Assembly: GCA_024401945.1 (NCBI GenBank)
Contig: JAKSKC010000043.1
Coordinates: 1-10,284, forward strand
Length of the DNA stretch: 10,284 nt
Direction: 5' to 3'
DNA from: Bacteroidales bacterium
Lineage (GTDB): Bacteria; Bacteroidota; Bacteroidia; Bacteroidales; UBA932
Position numbers and translations under genes: made by a program. A model generated the notes under the pieces. It searched no databases, was not told the origin of the DNA, and saw only the letters and a list, made by a program, of their open reading frames with translations. Shown here piece by piece: positions 1-6,027 of this stretch (position 1 is the stretch's first letter; each line of letters begins with the position of its first letter).

Positions 1-867
1 CTCTTTGACTGGGATTACAAGGGAGAAGGACTCAAGGTTGCCGAGGTTGTGAAGGGCGGACCTTTCGACCACGCAAACCTCAAGCTCAAGGCGGGTGACG
101 TGATAACGGCCATAGACGGGACGGCAATCACCGCAGAGCAGGACATCAGCGTCCTTCTTGCCGGCAAGGCCGGAAAGAAGACCCTTGTAAGTGTCAAGGG
201 AGGGGAGGATGCAGTGGTGCTTCCTGTCAGCTCGTCCGCCATGAACAATCTGCTCTACGACCGCTGGGTGAAGCAGCGCGCGGAGCAGGTGGAGAAACTT
301 TCAGGAGGACGTCTCGGCTATGTCCATATCCGCCAGATGAATGACGGAAGCTTCCGTCCTATGTATTCAGACGTGCTCGGCAAGTATTACAAGTGCGACG
401 GCATCGTGATCGACACCCGTTTCAACGGTGGCGGAAGAATGCACGAGGACATAGAGGTCCTGTTCAGCGGACATAAGTATCTGACCCAGGTCATCAGGGG
501 CCGCGAGAGCTGTGAGATGCCTAGCCGCCGCTGGAACAAGCCTAGCATTATGCTTCAGTGCGAGGCCAACTACAGCAACGCCCACGGAACACCTTGGGTT
601 TACAGCCATCAGAAGATAGGAAAGCTCGTAGGCGCACCGGTTCCGGGAACTATGACCAGTGTCAACTGGGTAACTCTTCAGGACCCGTCCCTCATTTTCG
701 GAATCCCTGTTATCGGATACCGTACCGCGGAGGGATACTATCTGGAAGGCACCCAGCTCGAACCTGACGTGTTCGTCCTGAATTCGCCGGAGACCGTCGT
801 GAAGGGCGAGGACACCCAGCTCAAGGCGGCAGTAGAGGAGCTCCTCAGGGAGATTGACGGCAAATAG
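1..867 (+). CDS. Tricorn-like S41 peptidase with PDZ domain, 5'-truncated
   Basis: The frame is open from the first base to a TAG, so this is the C-terminal 288 residues of a longer protein. Codons about 5-65 look like a PDZ domain (GxVITAIDGTAI core). An S41 core follows, with a GIVIDTRFNGGG strand-turn at codons 134-145 and an ANYSNAHG segment whose Ser (codon 192) matches the tricorn-type nucleophile. GKLVGAPVPGTMTSV and the LEPDVFV tail are typical of the family, as is the closing helix that ends REIDGK. Full-length tricorn homologues in Bacteroidetes are about 1,000 residues or more, with N-terminal beta-propellers, so most of the gene lies to the left. Such proteins are usually exported serine proteases; the signal peptide would be outside the window. 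The residue after the nucleophile is Asn, where I expect Asp. Family is firm; substrate unknown. Confidence 0.88.
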   Translation, partial: LFDWDYKGEGLKVAEVVKGGPFDHANLKLKAGDVITAIDGTAITAEQDISVLLAGKAGKKTLVSVKGGEDAVVLPVSSSAMNNLLYDRWVKQRAEQVEKLSGGRLGYVHIRQMNDGSFRPMYSDVLGKYYKCDGIVIDTRFNGGGRMHEDIEVLFSGHKYLTQVIRGRESCEMPSRRWNKPSIMLQCEANYSNAHGTPWVYSHQKIGKLVGAPVPGTMTSVNWVTLQDPSLIFGIPVIGYRTAEGYYLEGTQLEPDVFVLNSPETVVKGEDTQLKAAVEELLREIDGK

Positions 868-908
868 CCGATTTTTGAACAGATAAGATTGAAATAAATA
901 TTCAAACA

Positions 909-1484
909 ATGAAAAGAATAACATTTGCAGCGGCCATCGCCGTTTTCACACTCCTGTCGTCAGTTTCCTGCGGCAAGAAGGAACTCCCTGCAGAGCAGCA
1001 GCTTGTTATAGGGATGATAGAGAATGTGTCATCCGGGATAAAGAACATATCCTTCACATCCTTCGAGCAGGTTGACTCCACCACCGTTATCAAGGAACTC
1101 GAGCGCCGCCAGGCCCTTTTCCGCTCAAAAGTGAAGATCGAGGGCAGGTATGTGAAGAATTATGAGGAAAAGAGAATGATGAACAATGCCGCCAAGCACA
1201 GGAAGTCACTTGAGCAGGCCGAGGCCATCCTCGCCGATCTCGAGGAATACGGCAAGAGTCTCGAAAGCTGCCGTGACAGCATTGTATACAGGACTTTCTG
1301 CTTCTCCTGCACAGGAACGCATACGGACGGAAGCAGTTTCCACTGCGACGAGATGTTCGTGAACATCCTTCCGGACGGCACTGCCTGCAACCTTACTTCA
1401 GACAGGAATTACCATACGGGAATGGGCAGGACCCTGCCGGGATACACCGCGATTCTTGAGAAACACCGTTTCAGCGAGGAATGA
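909..1484 (+). CDS. Small cysteine-containing lipoprotein of unknown function
   Basis: This encodes 191 residues starting at ATG. The first 20 residues are a lipoprotein signal (KR, then a hydrophobic stretch, then SSVSC) with the lipidated Cys at position 21 followed by GKKE, so the mature protein should be membrane-anchored. Residues about 58-123 are charged and rich in Glu, Lys and Arg, probably long helices. The C-terminal part (125-191) has a CFSC motif at 131-134 plus Cys 121, 146 and 160, and looks like a small beta-rich domain. I do not recognise the family. It lies 41 bp after the S41 peptidase and 17 bp before pfkA, so it may be co-transcribed with either. No Shine-Dalgarno sequence is visible, as usual in Bacteroidota. 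The gene is intact, and the lipobox makes it very likely to be real. Confidence 0.82.
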   Translation: MKRITFAAAIAVFTLLSSVSCGKKELPAEQQLVIGMIENVSSGIKNISFTSFEQVDSTTVIKELERRQALFRSKVKIEGRYVKNYEEKRMMNNAAKHRKSLEQAEAILADLEEYGKSLESCRDSIVYRTFCFSCTGTHTDGSSFHCDEMFVNILPDGTACNLTSDRNYHTGMGRTLPGYTAILEKHRFSEE

Positions 1485-1501
1485 TTTAAACTGCCGTGGA
1501 A

Positions 1502-2476
1502 ATGAAAAAGAAGACAATAGGCGTACTTACATCCGGAGGTGACGCACCGGGGATGAATGCGGCGATCAGGGCCGTGGTCAGGGCAGGAATAGCCAACGGA
1601 TATATCGTGAAGGCCATCTATCACGGCTATCAGGGACTTATCAACGGCGAATTCGAGGAGTTCGGCAATGAAAGCGTGAGTGGGATAATCACACGTGGAG
1701 GCACCATCCTCAAATCCGCCAGATGCACGGAATTCCAGACAGTCGAAGGAAGGGCGAAGGCATATGAGCAGTACAGGAAAGCTGAGTTGGACGCGCTTGT
1801 GTGCATCGGAGGTAACGGAACCCTCACGGGTTCGATGGAGTTCGCCGACGAATACGATATCCAGTGCATAGGCATACCGGCCACCATCGACAATGACATC
1901 AACGGTACCGATGAGACCATCGGATATGACACCACACTCAATACCATCATGGACTGTGTGGACAAGATCCGTGACACGGCCGCTTCCCACGAGAGGATTT
2001 TCTTCGTCGAGGTTATGGGACGCGACGCGGGCTGGCTCGCCCAGAGCAGCGCGATAGCCTGCGGAGCCGAAGCCGCCATAGTCCCGGAATCCAAGACTGA
2101 CGTGGACCAGCTGGCCCAGTATATCGAGAAGGGAATCAGGAAGAGCAAGAATTCAAGCATCGTTATTGTGAGTGAAAGTCCGGAATGCGGCGCGATGCAC
2201 TATGCGGAACGCGTCAAGAAGGAATATCCCCAGTTCGACGTGCGGGTATCGATACTCGGCCATATGCAGCGCGGAGGTTCTCCTACGGCACGTGACAGGA
2301 TACTTGCGAGCGGTCTCGGATCCCTTGCGATCCAGGCTATCCGGGAAGGACAGCATAACATCAGGGTCGGTTTCAGCAACGGAACCCCGGGATATGTCCC
2401 GTTTGCAAAGGCCATCCAGGTGCAGGACAAGAGCGATACCACCATCCTGAATCTCGTCGCGACTCTGTCGAACTAA
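1502..2476 (+). CDS. pfkA: ATP-dependent 6-phosphofructokinase
   Basis: The 324-residue product matches the bacterial PfkA family (E. coli 320 residues), which phosphorylates fructose 6-phosphate to fructose 1,6-bisphosphate in glycolysis, normally as a cytosolic tetramer. Visible motifs are GGDAPGMN (12-19, nucleotide loop), ATIDND (127-132, with Asp130 as the catalytic base), [13 protein letters not shown] (163-174, substrate binding) and GHMQRGGSP (253-261, sugar-phosphate binding). Gly106 in GGNGT is the small residue that marks ATP-using rather than pyrophosphate-using enzymes. Asn105 stands where E. coli has Asp103, a residue involved with Mg-ATP. I chose the ATG at 1502; an in-frame GTG at 1496 would add two residues. 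The GntP-family permease starts 12 bp downstream, so the two are probably co-transcribed. Family is certain; whether this is the main glycolytic isozyme is not, because Bacteroidetes often carry several paralogues. Confidence 0.95.
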   Translation: MKKKTIGVLTSGGDAPGMNAAIRAVVRAGIANGYIVKAIYHGYQGLINGEFEEFGNESVSGIITRGGTILKSARCTEFQTVEGRAKAYEQYRKAELDALVCIGGNGTLTGSMEFADEYDIQCIGIPATIDNDINGTDETIGYDTTLNTIMDCVDKIRDTAASHERIFFVEVMGRDAGWLAQSSAIACGAEAAIVPESKTDVDQLAQYIEKGIRKSKNSSIVIVSESPECGAMHYAERVKKEYPQFDVRVSILGHMQRGGSPTARDRILASGLGSLAIQAIREGQHNIRVGFSNGTPGYVPFAKAIQVQDKSDTTILNLVATLSN

Positions 2477-2488
2477 TTCAAGACGGAT

Positions 2489-3742
2489 ATGAACAGCGCA
2501 ATCGCGGCAACGATAGGCTTGTGCCTCGCCATATTCCTGGTGATCAGGAAACTGTCCCCGGTATATGCACTCTTCTTGGGCGCGCTCGTCGGAGGACTGC
2601 TTTCAGGATGGGGGCTTTCGGGGACAGTTGACGGGATGATTTCCGGAGTCAAGGACATCACGCCGGCGATAGTCCGTATCCTGGCTGCAGGAGTCCTTAC
2701 CGGAATGCTCGTCAGGACAGGCGCGGCCGAGCGTATATCCCTCACGATAGTGAACAGGCTCGGTTCCCGTCTGGTTTTCCTGGCACTGGCCCTTTCCGCC
2801 CTGGTTCTCACGGCTACGGGCGTATTCATCGATGTGGCAGTCATAACCATAGCTCCGATTGCCATCCTGACTGGAAGACGTCTCGGCCTTTCACGTGGGA
2901 AACTTCTTCTGGCGCTGATAGGGGGAGGCAAATGCGGGAACATAATGTCCCCTAATCCCAATACTATCATAGCGGCGGACAATTTCGGAGCTCCGCTGCC
3001 CTCTGTTATGGGGGCCGGGATCATACCCGCGGTCATCGGCCTTGCAGTGACGGTATTCGTCATTGTGCCTCTTCTGCCGTCAGGTGACAGGCTGGAGGGT
3101 TCCGCAGAGGATATGCCTCAGGACAGGGAACTGCCGTCCTTCGCAGCAAGCATTTCAGGACCTGTCGTGGCTATAATCCTCCTGGCCCTGCGTCCTTTGT
3201 GCGGCTTTGCGGTCGATCCCATGATTGCCCTTCCTGTAGGCGGAATAGTAGGTATAATCGCCACGCGCAGCTGGAAGAAGACGGGGGACTGCCTCTCATA
3301 CGGACTCGGCAAGATGTCGGGGATAGCCGTGCTCCTTGTAGGTACGGGCACGCTCGCAGGGATAATCAAGGCATCCGCCATTAAGGATGTCCTCATAAAC
3401 CTGCTCTCGGGATGGAGCAACGGGGCCGTTTTCCTGGCTCCGATTTCAGGAACCCTGATGTGTGCGGCTTCCGCATCGACCACCGCCGGCGCGACGATAG
3501 CCTCGGCGTCTTTCTCCTCCACCATCCTGGCTGCCGGCGTGAGTGCCGTGTGGGCGGCCGCGATGACGAATGCAGGAGCCACGGTGCTCGACCATCTCCC
3601 GCACGGGTCTTTCTTCCACGCAACCGGAGGAAGTGTGGGGATGGATGTAAAGGACCGTCTGAAACTCATCCCGTATGAGTCTATGGTCGGTCTGGTGCTC
3701 ACCGTATGCACGGTAGCCTGCTATTTCATCATAGGAAGATAG
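2489..3742 (+). CDS. GntP-family organic-acid/proton symporter
   Basis: The 417-residue product is very hydrophobic, with about 12 likely membrane segments from residue 5 onward, and is close to E. coli GntT (438) in length. Family signatures are GRRLGLSRGKLLLALIGG (129-146), the adjoining GKCGNIMSPNPNTIIAADNFG (147-167) and the C-terminal ATVLDHLPHGSFFHATGGS (364-382) with KLIPYES. GntP proteins are inner-membrane proton symporters for gluconate and related acids, with members for D-serine and probably glycerate; the substrate here cannot be read from sequence. A hydrophilic loop at about 199-218 separates the two halves. It starts 12 bp after pfkA without a clear ribosome binding site, suggesting co-transcription. 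No sugar-acid kinase is nearby. Its stop is 8 bp from the convergent ABC-F gene. Confidence 0.93.
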   Translation: MNSAIAATIGLCLAIFLVIRKLSPVYALFLGALVGGLLSGWGLSGTVDGMISGVKDITPAIVRILAAGVLTGMLVRTGAAERISLTIVNRLGSRLVFLALALSALVLTATGVFIDVAVITIAPIAILTGRRLGLSRGKLLLALIGGGKCGNIMSPNPNTIIAADNFGAPLPSVMGAGIIPAVIGLAVTVFVIVPLLPSGDRLEGSAEDMPQDRELPSFAASISGPVVAIILLALRPLCGFAVDPMIALPVGGIVGIIATRSWKKTGDCLSYGLGKMSGIAVLLVGTGTLAGIIKASAIKDVLINLLSGWSNGAVFLAPISGTLMCAASASTTAGATIASASFSSTILAAGVSAVWAAAMTNAGATVLDHLPHGSFFHATGGSVGMDVKDRLKLIPYESMVGLVLTVCTVACYFIIGR

Positions 3743-3750
3743 GAAATCAG

Positions 3751-5520
3751 TTATGATATCTTTTCACTGAGCTCGAGCCATCTGGTCTCGAGCTCGTCCG
3801 TTTCCCTGATTATGGCCTGTATCCTTTCCCCGGCCCCGCGCAGTCCGTTGAAATCCAGGGTGCCTGTGCTCATTTCATCCTCCAGCCGTTTTCTCTCCTC
3901 CCCGAGGGCGGGGAGTTTCGATTCTATCTCCTCAAGCTCGCGCTGTTCCTTCCAGCTGAGCTTCTTTACGGCGCTGTCCGCCTTCGGCTTCCGGACCGTA
4001 ACCGCAGCTGCCGCCCGGCTCTCTGACCTCAGCCTGGCCTCGTAGTCCTTTATGAATGCCCTGTATTCACTGAAATTCCCGACGAAGTCCTTCACCCCTC
4101 CGTCTCCGGTAAGCACAAGCAGATGGTCCGTTATCCTGTCCAGGAAATGCCGGTCGTGCGATACTATGACAAGCGTTCCCTTGAACTCCAGGAGGTATTC
4201 CTCCAGGATGTTGAGGGTGACTATGTCAAGGTCGTTGGTGGGTTCGTCAAGTATCAGAAGGTTGGGATTCTGCATCAGGACGGTGAGCAGGTAGAGCCTT
4301 CTCCTTTCCCCTCCTGAAAGCTTGCTGATACGGGTGTTGAGCATCTCGTAAGGGAAAAGGAACCGTCCCAGGAGCTTCGTGTCCCCGACTGTGTCAAGCA
4401 CGGTGTCATCCTCGTTGAATACGATCCCTCTCTGTCTGTAGTACCCTATCCTGAGGGATTCCCCGCGCTCTACCGAACCTCCGCTTACAGGCAGGTCCCC
4501 CGTGAGCATGTCCAGGAAGGATGTCTTCCCTATGCCGTTGCGCCCTACTATCCCCACCTTCTCGTAACGCTGGAACCTGTAGTCGAAATCCTTGATGAGC
4601 AGTTTGCCGTCCCTTTCGAGGGAGGCGTGATGGCAGTCTATTATCTTGGTGCCGAGCCTTGATGCCTCGCCGGCCCCTTCCATCGAAATCTGTTTCGAGG
4701 TATAGACCTGTGAGGCCCTGTCGGAAAGGGCGAGGAAGGCTTCCTTGCGGTATTTGGCCTTGCCGCTTCTGGCGCAGGGGGTGGCGTGGATCCATTCGAG
4801 TTCCCTCCTCAGAAGATTGCGCACCTTGTCCGTCTCGGCGTTGTAGTTCGCTATCCTCTCGTCCCTTTTTTCAAGGTAGTTCTGGTAGTTGCCCCTGTAT
4901 GTGTATATGGCGCCGCGGTCTATCTCCATCACCGTGTTGCACACCCTGTCCAGGAAATATCTGTCGTGCGTCACCATCAGCAGGGTGCAGCGCTTCCGGC
5001 CCAGCCAGGACTCCAGATATTCGATGGCCTCGATGTCCAGATGGTTGGTGGGCTCGTCCATTATGAGGAACTCCGCATTCCGGGCGAGGAGTTCGGTCAG
5101 GGCAACCCTTTTGACCTCCCCTCCGGAAAGTTCACCCATCTTTCTGGACAGATTCCCGAGCCTGAATCCTGTCGCGATCTCCTTCATCGCCTGGATGAAT
5201 TCGCTGCGTACGTGCTCAGGCTGGCCGTTGAATGAAGATTCGCTCCCTGACATTATCTGCTCCCCGATGCTGAGAGCAGGGTCGAAATCGTAATCCTGCT
5301 CCAGCATCGCGATGCGTATGTCCTTGAGAAAGAGTATCCTGCCCCCGGAGTCGGATTTGTCCTTCCCGGCTATGATCCGCAGAAGTGTGCTCTTGCCGGT
5401 GCCATTGGGAGCGATGAGGGCGATCTTGTCGCCCTCATTGATGTTAAATCCAATATGCTCGAACAGGATCTTCTGCCCGTAAGCCTTGGATATGTTCTCT
5501 ATTTGCAGGAAACTCGGCAC
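3751..5520 (-). CDS. uup: ABC-F family ATPase, Uup-type
   Basis: This 589-residue soluble protein has two ABC domains and no membrane segments, the ABC-F layout. Domain 1 has Walker A APNGTGKS (37-44), signature LSGGE (131-135), Walker B FLIMDEP (151-157) and the switch His at 185. Domain 2 has GRNGIGKT (326-333), LSGGE (401-405), LLILDEP (421-427) and His455. The interdomain linker (about 218-290) carries a basic RRELEWIH...KAKYRKEAF stretch. The last ~70 residues form a charged helical hairpin like the C-terminal domain of Uup. ABC-F proteins act on the ribosome; Uup is linked to relief of stalled translation and to DNA-repeat stability. The start is a GTG preceded by AGGCAGGGGC, since an in-frame TAA (the yegP stop) excludes anything further upstream. 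It sits 9 bp after yegP in the same operon. Family certain; the Uup assignment is likely, judged on the C-terminal domain. Confidence 0.93.
   Translation of the reverse strand: MPSFLQIENISKAYGQKILFEHIGFNINEGDKIALIAPNGTGKSTLLRIIAGKDKSDSGGRILFLKDIRIAMLEQDYDFDPALSIGEQIMSGSESSFNGQPEHVRSEFIQAMKEIATGFRLGNLSRKMGELSGGEVKRVALTELLARNAEFLIMDEPTNHLDIEAIEYLESWLGRKRCTLLMVTHDRYFLDRVCNTVMEIDRGAIYTYRGNYQNYLEKRDERIANYNAETDKVRNLLRRELEWIHATPCARSGKAKYRKEAFLALSDRASQVYTSKQISMEGAGEASRLGTKIIDCHHASLERDGKLLIKDFDYRFQRYEKVGIVGRNGIGKTSFLDMLTGDLPVSGGSVERGESLRIGYYRQRGIVFNEDDTVLDTVGDTKLLGRFLFPYEMLNTRISKLSGGERRRLYLLTVLMQNPNLLILDEPTNDLDIVTLNILEEYLLEFKGTLVIVSHDRHFLDRITDHLLVLTGDGGVKDFVGNFSEYRAFIKDYEARLRSESRAAAAVTVRKPKADSAVKKLSWKEQRELEEIESKLPALGEERKRLEDEMSTGTLDFNGLRGAGERIQAIIRETDELETRWLELSEKIS
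3769..3795. repeat. Perfect 9-bp inverted repeat at the convergent gene junction
   Basis: GAGCTCGAG (3769-3777) and its exact complement CTCGAGCTC (3787-3795) flank a 9-base loop. The site lies inside the last codons of the ABC-F gene, where it encodes the two mirrored Glu-Leu-Glu / Leu-Glu-Leu triplets, and 26 bases after the permease stop codon. A permease transcript running on would form this hairpin, but neither strand has a proper U-tract after it, so it is not a classic terminator. It could still pause polymerase or protect a 3' end, or simply reflect the codons. Confidence 0.6.
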
Positions 5521-5529
5521 GCCCCTGCC

Positions 5530-5856
5530 TTATTCTTCAACTACCGGTGCTTCAGGAGCGTTTTTCATAACTGAAGCGATGCCCGCCTTCATTGTCCTCT
5601 CGCTTGAGTACATCTGGCTGGCTCCGATTACCTGGCCGTTGGAGGCCTTGAGGTTGAAGAAAGGCTTGCCGTTCTCGGCGACCTTGACTTCGTACCTGCC
5701 TTCCACTGCTGCGTTCTTCTTGACTGATTCAACGCCGTTGAGACAGGCTGTCCTGGTGGTGTAGCCTTCGCTGGTGAGGATTACCTGGCCGTTCGTGGCC
5801 TTGAGGTTGAATTGGAATTCTCCGTTCTTTCTGGTTGTGATGACAAATTTTCCCAT
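5530..5856 (-). CDS. yegP: YegP-like protein with two DUF1508 repeats
   Basis: The 108-residue product matches the YegP family (E. coli YegP is about 110 residues). It has two tandem units: residues 14-49, with FNLKATNGQVILTSEGY, and 66-100, with FNLKASNGQVIGASQMY, each ending in a KNA helix end. DUF1508/YegP units are small beta-beta-beta-alpha folds; the molecular function is unknown, though family members are often linked to stress conditions. There is no signal peptide, so it should be cytosolic. The C-terminal tail PEAPVVEE is short and acidic. It is the first gene of a two-gene operon, ending 9 bp before the GTG of the ABC-F gene, and has its own Bacteroidota-type promoter box 19 bp ahead of the ATG. 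The two units share almost identical DNA, described separately. Confidence 0.93.
   Translation of the reverse strand: MGKFVITTRKNGEFQFNLKATNGQVILTSEGYTTRTACLNGVESVKKNAAVEGRYEVKVAENGKPFFNLKASNGQVIGASQMYSSERTMKAGIASVMKNAPEAPVVEE
5626..5658. repeat. Direct repeat copy A within yegP
   Basis: A 33-base segment that matches 5779-5811 at 31 of 33 positions, in the same orientation and 153 bases (51 codons) apart. On the coding strand it encodes the FNLKASNGQVI region of the second DUF1508 unit. Confidence 0.85.
5779..5811. repeat. Direct repeat copy B within yegP
   Basis: This is the partner of 5626-5658, differing only at two bases, both within the Ala-Thr/Ser codon pair. It encodes FNLKATNGQVI of the first DUF1508 unit. 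All other codons, including their third positions, are the same in both copies. Confidence 0.85.
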
Positions 5857-5875
5857 GGTTTCAGTGTTTGATTAT

Positions 5876-5883
5876 CAAATATA
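5876..5883 (-). promoter_or_regulatory. -7 promoter box for the yegP-uup operon
   Basis: On the minus strand this reads TATATTTG, an exact match to the Bacteroidota sigma-ABfr -7 consensus TAnnTTTG. It ends 19 bases before the yegP ATG, giving a predicted leader of roughly 10-15 nt. The -33 position has a T-run (TTTTTT, about 19-24 bases upstream) rather than a clean TTTG. The hydrolase terminator stem lies some 50 bases further upstream, which supports an independent transcription start here. Confidence 0.65.
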
Positions 5884-5916
5884 TGGTTTATTGTTGAAAA
5901 AACGTTGCGGATGCTT

Positions 5917-5954
5917 GAAAAAATTAAAGGCGGCACCTGAGGATATGGGTGCCG
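5917..5954 (-). terminator. Rho-independent terminator of the SGNH hydrolase gene
   Basis: Read on the minus strand, the 7-bp perfect stem CGGCACC...GGTGCCG (10-base loop, 5954-5931) is followed by CCTTTAATTTTTTC, a T-rich tail. It lies about 75 bases past the hydrolase stop codon and ahead of the yegP promoter box, exactly where a terminator between the two minus-strand units is expected. Confidence 0.78.
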
Positions 5955-5984
5955 GGACCCAATTCGACGGCTGGGGAATTGTCC
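5955..5984. repeat. Second inverted repeat next to the terminator
   Basis: CAATTC (5960-5965) pairs with GAATTG (5976-5981), and GGA (5955-5957) with TCC (5982-5984) across a two-base bulge. In a hydrolase transcript this hairpin would sit directly upstream of the terminator stem, giving tandem hairpins in the 3' untranslated region. Confidence 0.45.
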
Positions 5985-6027
5985 GGAAGAAAGGCCAGGT
6001 TTTCTCCACAGTCCCTTGGCTTGAATG

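Noticed and set aside
868..908. Possible promoter upstream of the lipoprotein gene
   Set aside because: TTG at 875-877 and TAAATATT at 895 are 17 bases apart, and the second is a poor match to TAnnTTTG; not enough for a call.
1630..2160. Long minus-strand open frame inside pfkA
   Set aside because: Shadow of the well-supported pfkA reading frame; no family features and no promoter.
2473..3063. 196-codon minus-strand open frame inside the permease gene
   Set aside because: Low-complexity Pro/Arg/Ala/Ser-rich translation, typical of the reverse of a membrane-protein gene.
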